64,000 bases of DNA, taken from contig BSBM01000426.1 of the NCBI GenBank assembly GCA_027924585.1, positions 65,001 through 129,000 of the forward strand, read 5' to 3'. Source of the stretch: Larix kaempferi. Its lineage: Eukaryota; Streptophyta; Pinopsida; Pinales; Pinaceae. The notes beneath the pieces were generated by a model that was not told the DNA's origin, did no database searches, and saw only the letters and a program-made list of their open reading frames with translations. Made by a program: the position numbers and the translations under genes. The stretch's first letter is position 1. The number at the start of each line of letters is the position of its first letter. Below are positions 10,418-21,575 of the stretch, in pieces.

Positions 10418-11330
10418 AACTTTGAAATAACGTGCAGGGTGAAAATCGATTATATTTTTTCTTTCAATTTATAATGATTTAGATCTTAATTTTATGGATA
10501 AGAATAAGAGTTGTTTTTTTAATATTTATAATAATTATATAAAACATTGAATTCATATTATAAGTTTATTTGAACGAGATTTATTTAATTGTCTAAGACA
10601 ACCATCTCAACTGAACATGGGTAGATGGAATGAAATCCATCAATCCTCACCGATAGAGATGATAGCATATATATATTCTCTTTATATTTTTATTTTTAAT
10701 ATGGAAACTTTGATTTTGTTATGGTGTGGTTGGTTTTCTCCCTTTGTTAGGTAAACTTGACTAGGTCATGGTTTTTTGGGCTCATGCTATTTGGTGGTCC
10801 ATGGTAATGGCCCATTGTATTGCTTGTGAAGAAGCATATTTAAAGATTTTGAGAATAAACCTTCTTTGTCATTATGTGTGTGCTTGGTTTAATTATTATG
10901 TTTTTTTATTATTATATTTTTGTAAAACTTTTTATTTTTGTATTATATGAAGCAAGATTTGAGAATTCAATATTTTATATAGTTATTATAAATATTATTT
11001 AAAAAACATTAACTATTATTATGAAATTAAGATTTAAACATTAAATGTTAAATGAAAAACAATCTTAAAATTAAAACATCATATAAAATTCATCGAGATT
11101 TATCTTGTCTTTTAATCTTACAAATTATTAGAATTTCAAAATATATAAACACCGTATGAATCAATTTGTTGGTCTAAAAGAGATTAGAAATTTGGAATTC
11201 CGTTGCTCCGTCACCACTAAAATATTCTCCCCTATCTCACTCTCCTTTATTTTTTCAAATATGTGGCACGCCTTCCGACAGGATAGGCAACCATTATTTT
11301 ATGGTGTTAGAAGGATAATGTCAGCGAAAT

Positions 11331-12128
11331 TAAAACTGTGCAAAATGGGCGAAATTAAAACCGTGAATTTCCTCAAGGTTAGGGCATTCGAATCTTCGAT
11401 TTCTATGTTGAGAATAGCAATCAGATTTGTTCACCACAAGTAAAGTTGCGAGTGATTTTTCAACCAATGCGTACCAAAGATAGTCATTGTGATGGGGACG
11501 GGAACGCGGGAGAGTAGTGCCAAAAGCTGGGAGAACCTTAGCTAATCCAACCACTTTCTTGCCCAAATCTTTTGTCTTATTGCAATTTAATGATTTGTTC
11601 AAAGATCAATTATCCCACTGCACGCAACGGATTGAATTATTTGCAATATACATAAAATTTTGGATTGTTAATATGAGTGCAATAAAAATGATTTAACAGT
11701 ATATGTCACGACGTCATGACTCAGGATAAACGAGAAACTCTTAAAATACACTTGACCAAGTAATGATAATGAAAATAATTTTACTTTTGGGCATTCACAT
11801 GGTTCACTAAAATTTGACAGAAGGACAAATATGTGAAAATCGAAGGCAAGGTCGGCGCCTATCGCATCATGTCGGAAGGATCAGATCCGAATGGATGAGA
11901 AATGTGATCAGTTTGAATGGAATCGAGAAGTTGGTTTTCATTTTGTCGGGCAACTTTCGAGGTTGGGCAGTATGATTGAGAATTCGAGGTGGCTTTCCGT
12001 TTGAAATAAATGTACAAAAGGTCAAAAGGCCTTTAAAAAAACAGGTAAGATCATGGTCCTTGTAAGTTGGGAAGCTTCCATATCACGAGGGATTTCTCGT
12101 GATCCATCCATTGCCAGCTATCAATCTA
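11331..12128. other. Gene-free upstream region of the 12304 gene
   Basis: No supported ORF, RNA gene or repeat. It lies between duplicated copy A and the gene and presumably holds distal promoter sequence. Individual elements cannot be assigned by eye. Confidence 0.4.
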
Positions 12129-12136
12129 TCTATATA
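12129..12136 (+). promoter_or_regulatory. Candidate TATA box
   Basis: CTATATAT about 170 bp upstream of the ATG at 12304, the nearest TATA-like word in the right direction. Position is plausible for a plant promoter with a leader of about 130-140 bases. It rests on sequence alone. Confidence 0.45.
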
Positions 12137-12303
12137 TTGTAGACAAGTTTTGCGGTGACGATGACATGTGTGTATCTGAATATTTTAATAATTCAACTGT
12201 TTGCATTAACTCTCAAATCGACGAGGAAGAAGGATCGCTGATTCAAACAAGGCTCTCTATTGTTTTATCTGTTGCGTTTTGATCACAACATTTGTTTGCA
12301 CGG

Positions 12304-12996
12304 ATGGCTGCCTCCTCACAAGTTTCTCAAAATAAGCGAGGGAGAGATGAATATCTGAATAGTGGATTGGCTTCGCCAGAAGCGAATCGAACTAAGAGCG
12401 GAACATTGGTGCATGACAGTGATATGATGACCTTCCTCCTTCTCCAGAAGATAGATGATATGGATACCAATGAAGAGACAGATGCTCTGAATGAAGTCGG
12501 CGGCGAGATGATCGTCAACGGGGTTATAAAGTCTCTGCAAGATGAAGTTGGGTTGAAGGCGCAAACAGATAATGATTTCGAGTCCACCGATGAAAATAGC
12601 AGCAGTGTTCAGATGGGTTCAAATAAGCAATTAGGCGATTTAACTGCGTTCGGGAATTCTGAAGCGATCTCAGTGATGTCTGATATAGGAGATTTCACGT
12701 ATAATTACGACGATTTTCGCTCAGACCTTGATTTCTTCGTAGACCATATAACTCCGGATGATTTTGCAATAATCATGCAGAACTATCTCGATGGAGATTC
12801 AGTGCCCGATATTACGTATTCCAACGCAGTGCATGGCTATGTTGAGAGTACGGACGTTTCCTATGGGTTTCTGTGGGAGGATGATATTTGTCTGTCAATG
12901 AATGAACATTCACTCGTTCCAAATGATTTTCAATCGCCACAGCAAGAAGAAGAATTTGGAATTAGTGGAGCCGAGTTTCATGACGTTTGGAACTAG
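12304..12996 (+). CDS. Intact acidic nuclear-type protein, unknown function
   Basis: A single open frame of 230 codons plus TAG, from ATG in the good plant context CGGATGGCTGCC. The frame extends four codons upstream without another ATG, so 12304 is the chosen start. The N-terminus has a basic KRGRDE word and SPEANRTKS; then comes an acidic middle (LLLQKIDDMDTNEETDALNEVGG, VIKSLQDEVGLKA) and a very acidic C-terminus rich in Asp, Glu and Phe. No signal peptide, membrane segment or enzymatic motif is visible. The layout KR.RDE, SPE, then KS.(D/E)E recalls small plant nuclear proteins of unknown function with an MKS-EEE-type segment, but this is weak. Codon use is balanced, unlike nearby repeats. 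It has a TATA-like word upstream and a repeat-bearing 3' flank. It is probably a genuine gene; its role is unknown. Confidence 0.68.
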   Translation: MAASSQVSQNKRGRDEYLNSGLASPEANRTKSGTLVHDSDMMTFLLLQKIDDMDTNEETDALNEVGGEMIVNGVIKSLQDEVGLKAQTDNDFESTDENSSSVQMGSNKQLGDLTAFGNSEAISVMSDIGDFTYNYDDFRSDLDFFVDHITPDDFAIIMQNYLDGDSVPDITYSNAVHGYVESTDVSYGFLWEDDICLSMNEHSLVPNDFQSPQQEEEFGISGAEFHDVWN

Positions 12997-13026
12997 GCCA
13001 TCCATGTTGTGACCGCCAATGAGAAA

Positions 13027-13195
13027 TGTTTGTAAATTGCAAATGTATATATTGTGAAAAAACTTCTCTGGAAAAAGAGTTTTTACAGAGCAATGTAGAT
13101 ATTGTGAAAAAACTTTCCCTGGAATTGTAAGTTAAAATGTTTGTAAATTGCAATGTATATAGTGTGAAAATACTTTCCATGGAATTGTAACTAAA
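13027..13195 (+). repeat. Triplicated segment just after the 12304 gene
   Basis: Three copies of a unit of about 55-60 bp carry GCAATGTAKATATTGTGAAAA and CTTTCCMTGGAATTGTAA-type words. They start some 30 bases after the stop codon, so they probably lie in the 3' UTR. Confidence 0.7.
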
Positions 13196-14309
13196 AAGCA
13201 AACCGAGAATGCAGCTTTATTCCCAAGCTATTTTCTTTAAACCGCAATAGTTTTGGAGCCGTGTGTAACGTGTCACTCAAAACCACGACGCAGAAGCTTC
13301 GTGTGCGCTCAGCTGAACTTATAGTTTGGCTTTGTTTAATTATTTTTATATTATTCCAAAACGGTCTCGCAGCTTTGCATATATTTTGACAAAACGTTGT
13401 CGGTAAAATATTTAACTTTTATTTGGTTCTATTTCTGCAAGGTACTGTGAAATCACTATGGATTTTGAACTCTTTAATCTTCTAAGCAGTTGGTAGTTGT
13501 GTTCTAAAATGTTGGGGTCTCTTCTTAGGATTGATTACTGTTCAGATACCATTAAAGCAACCTTGTAAAGCCTGGCTTATCATAACGAATATTTTCTAGA
13601 CGTGGCATATTATATCATAGGGAGATTCTATTTTAGGATCTCTTTATCTGATAATGCATCGAAGATTCGAATCCCCTGTAGCGCAATAACCTGTATGATA
13701 CGTTGATGAAAGTTGTATTTATATACAATTATTATTTTGTACGACCCTAACTATTACATAAATCCTGCGAAATATATTCAGTAATGTCGGTTTTTTGAGG
13801 CCGTGCCAGCGGATATGAAAGTAAATTTAAAGGCGGTGTTAATGTTTTGAAAAGCGTACGCATACATAAAAACATAGATCAAGGTGTAACCGTGATGCGG
13901 ACTGGTAGCCACGTGCAGTGAGAGTCAGTTTCAATGTCGCAGCGGCCACGCTGCTAGCTTCGAGGGAGCACCCTTGGATCTCCTAGATCCAACAGCTCCA
14001 CCGGGGTCCCACATTCAGTGATCAAATTTGAAGGGTGGCTTTTAATTTCAATTGGAAGGGCATTTGTTCTTCCAGAGCAAAGATGAAGGGCAATATAATA
14101 ATTGTATTTCAATGGAGAAGTATAAATTAATTGAACTTTTTCCCCAAAAAGTATAAAACAAATATTGCCCTTCTAAATTTTTACAATTATGAATAAATAA
14201 GCATTCTTTAATATTTACATGAGAATGACATATTTTCAATAAAACCTAATTTGAATACATATATGTAACATTAAATTTACAATTCATTAAAATAACAACT
14301 ATTTTGTCT
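13196..14309. other. Gene-free spacer
   Basis: No ORF with coding character and no tandem repeat. A promoter-like B-box word at 13664-13674 was considered and rejected as a tRNA or SINE signal. Confidence 0.4.
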
Positions 14310-15905
14310 TATAACAACATGGGTTGAGCTTGTGAGGAAAATACTAAATTTTTTCACAATTATGCATCTCATAGGGGGAATATTAATGCAATCTCGGATG
14401 TTTGGATGTTCGTGATCAACACGGTAATATTGTAAATTATCAAAAGGAGCTGGAAAAGGCTGCAAATGAACACTTCAAGAAACTTACCCCTCTTTCTTTT
14501 CGGCTGAGGAAGGAAGGGAGGTAGGTAGACCGATCACTTTGGAGGAAATTCAGAATGTCCTTAAGGCATTTGCAAAAGATAAAACCCTGGGGCTAGACGG
14601 TTGGACAGTGGAATTATTCACTGCTTTCTTTGATATTATGGGACAAGACTTGTTGCAGATGATTGAATTATCAAGGGTGGATGGTTGGGTTTCTAGTGGC
14701 CTAAACTCCACCTTCTTGACTCTAATTCCAAAGTGCAGCAAACCAGATACATTTAATGATTTCAGGCCAGTTGCATTATGCAATCTGGCTTACAAGATAA
14801 TCACAAAAATTATTGCCAACCAGATCAAACCCAAATTACTTGAACTTATGACAAGGGAATAGTTTGGATTCTTATCCAATAAACAAATTATGGACATTGT
14901 AGGAATTTCTCAGGAATGCTTTCATTCTATCAAAGTTAAAAAACTAAGAGCCATGATTCTAAAAATAGACTTGGTGAAAGCTTATGACCAAGTCAATTGG
15001 GTCTATTCTTCAAATTGGTCTTGCTCTAAACGTTACAAACTGGATTAAGGCATGTGTGATGTCGGCAAAATTCTCGGTATTGATCAATGGTTCTCCATCT
15101 TCTTTCTTCCAAAGCTCAAGAGGTTTGAGGCAGGGATATTCTCTATCTTACTCTTCCTACTTGTTGAACGGCTTAGTCGCATGATTTGTGTTGCTAGAAG
15201 AGATGGCAATCTAAACGGTATCAAAATTTCATCAAAAATCCATATTACTCACTTGCTTTTCGTTGATGATGTGGTCCTGTTTGGTAAGGGATCTATCGAG
15301 GAATGGAGAACCTTTGAAAATATCATTCAGTTGTTCTGCAAGGCTTCAGTTATGGAAGTCAATACTAATAAATCTGCTTTCTTATGCAATAATGTTGATG
15401 ATGCTGTATTAAATCAAGTTATGTTTTTTCTGCATTATAAGATGTCTAGTCTGATAGACGAATTTAAATACCTAGGATATTACATAAATCCAAAAGGTTA
15501 TGGAGTTAGCTATTGGAATTGGTTAATCCGCACATCTGTGAAGACAATTAATACTTGGTGTCTTAAATTCCTTTCTTTGGGAGGATGACTTAATCTGCTA
15601 AAATTTGTACTTATTGGCATGTCATTTTATTGGTCACTGATGGAACAAACCCCACATACTATTTTAATGAGGATAAGATCCTTAATGTTCAGATTTCTCT
15701 GGTTTGGAAATTTTGAGGGAGGTCGGTTTCATTTGGTTAATTGGGAACGCGTTTCTTTTCCCAAGAAATTGGGTGGGTGGAACATCAAGAATGTATTCTA
15801 GTTCAATTCAGCATTATGCATGAAGAGCATGTGGCGGGAGTTATTTGGGGTTGGTCTGTGGTCAGAAGTGCTCCATAAAAAATACATTAAGAGAGATATT
15901 GTTAG
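14310..15905 (+). mobile_element. LINE (non-LTR retrotransposon) RT fragment
   Basis: The plus strand encodes, with several stops and frameshifts, a plant LINE reverse transcriptase. Upstream pieces read HGNIVNYQKELEKAA. At 14539-14862 comes ALCNLAYKIITKIIANQ with LIPK..KPDTFNDFRPVAL. Then ILKIDLVKAYDQVNW, GSPSSFFQSSRGLRQG, and the catalytic block LFVDDVVLF (about 15257-15283), where FADD is usual. Connection-domain sequence follows to FPKKLGGWNIKNVF at 15801 and a worn tail to about 15905. The endonuclease domain and the 3' RNase H are absent, and no poly(A) tail or TSD was found. It is a dead, truncated copy. Related C-terminal parts occur on the minus strand at 29190-30376 and 31750-33330. 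Confidence 0.9.
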
Positions 15906-16395
15906 AGGGCGGGCGCACAAAGTTGCTACCCAAAACCATTGCAATGGGGACGCGCTAGCAGGAATAAAACAACTACGCGCACACACCTAAGGCAACACGC
16001 ACGTGTTGCTAGATTTAGTATCGAACCGAGGCGCGTATGCATGGCTAGCGCGTGCGCGTGGCTGGCGCGTGGTCGCTTAGGGACGTGCACGCACTCCTGT
16101 TAAAAAAAAAAATAGAGACGAATTCTCCATTCTTGTCATTGGAGCCGAGCACGACTTTCACCTCAGCGTGTGCGTGAGTACAACCACCATAAGAGGCCAT
16201 TTCAAATCCAAAACTCACCAAATTGATCCACCAAGTCATACTCACGTCAATTGGATAAGTAATTTTGATTTTTTTTGTCATTTTATTCATTCTTTGTGTT
16301 AATTTTTTAATTTTTTTTGTTTATTAAATTGTTAATAATTCCCAAATTTTTAAAACAATGGACCAATTTTCAATTGTAGATTGTAAACCGAAACA
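15906..16395. other. CpG-rich leader before the spliced pseudogene
   Basis: 15900-16090 contains many CGCG and GTGCGCGTG words, unusual in this AT-rich window. From 16250 the sequence becomes T-rich up to the ATG at 16396. It might be the promoter and leader of the spliced pseudogene downstream. No gene was found inside. Confidence 0.4.
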
Positions 16396-18963
16396 ATGAG
16401 TGAAAAAAATATTAACCCGGAGTCTGGTGGAACACAAGAAAATCCAAACCTTGGACCCAATGCCGAAGAAAACCGTCAACAAAATCCAAATGCTAAAGAA
16501 AATCAAAACCCCCAACCAAATGTTGAACAAGATGACCTTAACCATTATGTAAATGAAATGAGAGTGCACACTCGAGAACTATGAAACACGGGGGAACCAT
16601 CTTGATTGTCTCTTTCCACATCAATTGAGAGCTCAATTGACTCCCTCATCCATGCACATCGCCAATTAACCGACATGACTGAATATAGGGCTAGGATGCA
16701 GAAGTATTACTCCACGGGCATTTCCAAGGAAGCAATAAAAGATTTGAATATTACAAAGTCCCAATTATACAGTGTGTTCACCGATCTAAGAACACAACAA
16801 CCACCCAACACTAGAAAGCCACGTGTCTGCATGGATTTGTGTCATTACCAACCATGGAGGGACAATTGAATGCAGAGGTGGTTCATGGTGTACGATAAAC
16901 CTCCCTGCAATAATAGGGAGGTTCCACAGTACTTCCTTTGGAAACTATGGGTTGAGTTTATGCTCCGTTTACATGTCAACTATTTTGACATAACCAAGTT
17001 CTAGGGTGTTGGGCATGGCTCTGCCCATGATAGACCTACTTCCAGGAGGAACCCACTGAGAGGGCCACCATCTCCTAGGCGTGACCCCAACCCCTCTCCC
17101 CGGCCACCTCAGTTACCCCACAATCTTGATCAGATTGAGGAGGCAATGAGGAATGTTACACGTGGACTCCTCAGACACACCTCCTTTGTATCAACGACTA
17201 CAGTGTAGAGGTTGGGTGACCTTGATAGAGATCCAGGTGCAACGACTTCACGACAGGGATAGGATAGACCTGTGACCAATGGTATCCATGCTGGGAATTC
17301 TAGTTCGACGGGGACAATGCCACATCTTTGTCCCCATTGCCGGCACACTTGCCCTGGCTCGATCGAGGTTTGTTATATGGATCAGGTCAACAACTTTTTT
17401 AATGTGTTTTCAATCATCACTTGATAACTTGTAAAGTATTTTTAAAGTATTTTTGTTTGACTTAAACTATTATTTCAATGTACAGTTATTCAGAGCTAAA
17501 ACACCAACATGGGAGAACATAGGATCTCCCAACCTGGATGCAGCAATGGCAGCTACAACTGAAATTGCGATACCTCACACAGAGGTATTTTCAGTATCTC
17601 ACATAATATTGTTATTACTTATGTCATTTATATTACTTAAGTTTTATATTTATGGCATACACGTTGATAGTTCATACAAATTTTTTGAATATCTTGATTG
17701 CCTAAATAATGACTTGTTTAACATGTTCATAATATGCATGCATTTTGGTGTCCATAGGTGTTCTTTGAATACGGTGATCAACCATCCCCGTCAAGGATTG
17801 GCAGATCACCATATACACAGGTACAATGTGTAGTTAAAAGCATGCTTTTAATTTAAATTTTTACGACTTACTATGGTTTAATCTATTGTTTCTTTACTAA
17901 ATTGTGATATTACAAATGTATATGTAGGTGCTAGCAACAGCTGTAGGTCCCCATTTTATTCATATGTTTCCACACTCTCCCATCAGTGCCCCCCCCCTTG
18001 CTTCCATCTAGACCCCTCCCTCCTTCCACCCCCTCCCTTCCATCCAGCCTCCCCTATCCAACCATACTCCCCCCTCCATCCATCCTCCCCCACTCGTCCA
18101 CGCCCCCCCGTCTATACATCCTCCCCATTTATCCACGTCCCTTGTCTATCCATCCTCCCCCATTCGTCCATGCCCCCCCTTCCTTCCAGCTTCCCCTCTT
18201 TGTCCACAACCTCCCTTTCGTCCATCCTCCTCCCTCTATGCAGTACTGCCCTCCCATGCACCATCCCTCAACATCCCCCCTAGTCCTTTTCGTTCGATAC
18301 CCTTTATCATACAACCAACAGGGGTTCATCATCCACGACATCCTCCTCCACCCCATACCACCATGTCTTCTCCCACCATATCATCCCCACTTCCCACCAC
18401 TATTGTGGAATCTACTCTTCCAGTATCCTCATATGTATCTCTAGTGGTTGCACCTGTAGTGGCTGCCACTACATCTGCGCCCCCCCCCCCCCATGACTGC
18501 ATCGGATCTGGTTGTCCAACCATCTGCTCCACCTACTAGCCCAAAAGATTAGCCATGTCCATCATCGAAGGTGTTCATAGTGAGAATCAAGCTAATTTAT
18601 GAAAATATTTTGATGCATTAACAAAAATTAATTTATGCAATTATTACTTTTCAATGAAATGATTGTTGTAAATGTTGTAGACTGGAATTGTTGAGAGGCT
18701 CCGCAGATCTAAGACACCTACCTCACTTTTCCCACTCGCATCAAAGGTGATTTATTTAAGATTCGAATTCTACATTTGTTTTATAAATGTCGTAAATGTT
18801 GCAAATGCTTGAAAATGATGGTATCTTATATCATTTGTTCCAGAGCCCAGAGAGATGGTCTACTCCTAGACGGAGCAAGACCCAAGGCACCAGTAGCTCA
18901 AAGAGTAGGAAGATCGACTTTGGAGATGCATGTGGGAGTGACGGGGGTGGTCACAATGCTTGA
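16396..18963 (+). pseudogene. Six-exon phase-0 pseudogene of unknown family
   Basis: Six segments join in one reading frame with GT-AG borders: 16396-17367 (972 bp), 17486-17584 (99), 17758-17820 (63), 17928-18572 (645), 18681-18746 (66) and 18844-18963 (120). Every exon length is divisible by three, so all introns are phase 0; the spliced frame has 655 codons including the terminal TGA. Exon 1 has an Asn/Pro/Gln-rich start, a middle with YRARMQKYYSTGISKEAIKD and WFMVYDKP, an Arg/Pro-rich stretch, and CPHCRHTC near its end. Exon 4 is a long Pro/Ser-rich segment. Exons 5-6 are basic (RLRRSKTP, SPERWSTPRRSK). Eight in-frame stops (TGA at 16582, 16603, 16867; TAG at 17002, 17206, 17260, 18009, 18537) kill it. 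I do not recognise the family; transposon-encoded origin is possible but unproven. Confidence 0.7.
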
Positions 18964-19005
18964 CACTCCATGTTATGTACATTAGCCATGATGTAGCACT
19001 TTTGT

Positions 19006-19110
19006 GCACCAGTTTCCATGTACTCTGTATCTACGGCACGAGTTGCCATGTATTTTGGATCTATGGCATGAGTTGTCGCATTTTCTATAGGGCACAAGTT
19101 GCCATTGTAT
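19006..19110 (+). repeat. Short tandem repeat, 30-bp unit
   Basis: Three to four copies of a unit beginning GCACGAGTTGCCATGTA (19006, 19036, 19066), starting 42 bases after the stop of the spliced pseudogene. Confidence 0.7.
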
Positions 19111-21575
19111 GTACATTGGGAACCATGTTCCACTATTTGCTAGAAATTGTATATGTTTGGATGCATTTTGTAGCCTTTATGTACATGGATTTTCAGTTAT
19201 GTGATTTATATCGATGTTGTCTATATTAGTATCTTGTTGTCTAAAGTTGTTGTCTCATGTTGTGTGTATCATGATGTGATGTTGTCTAAATTTGGTTTTT
19301 ACTTCTATCCTTCCATGACATGCGGTCTTACGTTTTGGGACCAATGATGTCCATGCATTCATTGATAATGTGAATCAACCTGAAGCTTACCTAGATCTTA
19401 GAAGAGAAGTTGGATATGATAGTTCAGCTTGGTTTATCTTTCCACATGTAAAAGCTTGTAATGGTATCTATGTTAAGAATACATTATAAACATAGGCTAA
19501 CTGAAACAAAAACATGTGTGAGAATTAATATAAAAACAAATGGAATAAATGGATGGACAAATCACACCTCATGGAACGTAAGATATATATTGGGAACTTG
19601 AGTACAAGGAAAAGAATACTTAAAAATAGAAAATGTCCATTGTTGTCAAAAGGTTAAAATGAGATCCAACATGATTTTTAATAGCTCTACATAATGAGAT
19701 CCAAAATGTCCATTCTCTATATAATGAAATGTCGTCACTAGTATTTATATTGACCATTTTATCTACTTAATATCATGCAACAAATTAATAACCAAGTTAT
19801 GGAATAATTTCTTAATCAATTGTCACCATACAAATAGGACAACCTTGAGCACAATGTATAGCTAGCTCATTAATTCTCACTCACGGATATAGCCACCTTT
19901 CAGTTGATGACCATCACATCCACTACCATTTACAATTAGGACTTCCTTAATTTATCATTATGTGATAGCGATCTAATATTATGTAGACACGTTGACTTAA
20001 ACACATATAGTTGACATTGCAATAAATGACTACTATGAGGTGTATTTGTGAGGCTATATCCACCTCAACACACCAACTTGTTTCCCCAATACCCCAAATG
20101 CTTTCGAATTCTGTCTGGAAAGGATTGAGGGGTATTAGGACATCCTAATTCATCTACTGGACACTCAGACACTTAGGACTTGCATTACATCAATGGAGTC
20201 ACACATACACCCTCATCAAGTTGCATGCATCCATTAATGCGCCATCAACACTAGAACATGTAAGCATTACTACATGCTGGACTAAGATTTACTAATGTTA
20301 TGATAATATTAGGTTTTCCATCCAATGAGAAGGTTGTCATAGGTGTGCATATCCACTATATAAAAATATTCATGGTACAACCAATTTCAAACCATTAGGT
20401 TTCTAAATTAGGTATCCGGTGCTAGGTACAACGATTTTCTAGTTGATGATGGACCCTTGCTAAATAAATGAGATACTATGCATATATGTGTTTAGTGATT
20501 TCGATTCAAATGTATGTACATGGATATATATGTACAATGAAAATGATTTAATTTTTAAATGTATTGTAATTTAGGGCTAGATCTTAGGCTACATAATAAG
20601 GTTTCATTGTGATTAGAATACAAACTAGGGTTTACGCTACCAACTAGGGCTTTTAGGATAGGCTCTCGTGTTTCTAGACTAGGATCCAAGATCTAGGGTC
20701 ACCATCTTAATGTTTAATTCCACTATCACGACATCATTCTTACCAATACCATGCCCACTACTACAATCACCATCAAGCCTCTCAATCCCACTGTGTACAT
20801 TTCCAATACTTCCAAGTTAAAATTTACAGGCCTTGTTGCTAAAATATTTTCACTTATCTATTCACATAGACAAATCCACTTCTGTGAAAGATTTGTTGTA
20901 GCTTGGTATGTGCAAGTTCACATGCAATAATAGTTGAGAAATCCAAAACATCCTATACCTTGGAAAAACAACCTTATTAGTCTTCTTTTGACAAAGGAAG
21001 GGGAGAACATCATAGTACAATCTCAATAGCAATGTGTTTTTTAATGAATAGATTCTATAAAGGGAATACTATATTTATCTGGTCTTTAAAGCCAAGTCAT
21101 TTGGAATAGAATGTCACAATTTCAATTACACCATTAATGCAACGTGTTCAAATTGAAAGTTTTGTTTTGTTGCATTACATGTGGCCAAACATTAACTTCC
21201 ATGAATTTTTCTTTAATAAAAAAAATTATTAAACGATATTTTTTTAAGTCTAACTTCATTACTGAAGGGTTATTTTGTCACTAAAACTTCGTGTCAAGGG
21301 AAATGTAAAAATTCAAAACGTAAAAAAAAAATTAGTTTGAAGGGAGGAGATGAAATGAAATTCCAATGCAAAATGCCATTGCCAATAATTGAAATCTTCA
21401 CATGATCAATGCTCTGTGCATGTTGGCTTGCACAGAGCATTGGCTAAGATAGCTGCATTAAAGCATTGGCTAAGATAACTATATGACTGTATGACATATG
21501 TATTTATGTGTAAGAATATGTTCTGAAATATATGAGATGTTTCTAATCATTCAATTGAACTTGTCTTGTAGGAAA
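19111..21575. other. Gene-free AT-rich region
   Basis: No coding, RNA or transposon-domain signal was found on either strand. The region between the spliced pseudogene and the copia element consists of moderately AT-rich unique-looking sequence. The one structure worth noting is the hairpin at 21407-21442. Confidence 0.45.
21407..21442. repeat. Perfect 14-bp hairpin
   Basis: CAATGCTCTGTGCA and TGCACAGAGCATTG flank the 8-base loop TGTTGGCT. The word AGCATTGGCTAAGATA then repeats directly (about 21436 and 21464). It lies about 130 bp before the copia 5' break point. Confidence 0.75.

Larger units (their letters stand above)
9190..11330. repeat. Diverged duplicated region, copy A
   Basis: This stretch matches 27480-31220 in order and orientation: a block around CCCAAACTTTTGAT (9230 / 27520), a 600-bp block around 9360-9960 / 28010-28640, and a last block CAATTTGTTGGTCTAA (11162 / 31044) through ATGTGGCACGCC. 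Copy A lacks the tandem repeat, LINE and hairpin found inside copy B. The middle (10000-11100) is very AT-rich with (AT)n runs and holds no gene. The flank 8849-9189 also shows no gene. Confidence 0.75.

Noticed and set aside
13664-13674. GATTCGAATCC, resembling a tRNA B box, possible tRNA or SINE
   Set aside because: Flanking bases do not form a T-stem and no A box or cloverleaf could be found at the right distance.
18129-18532. Gly/Trp-rich open frames on the minus strand
   Set aside because: They are the shadow of the C-rich proline exon of the plus-strand pseudogene.
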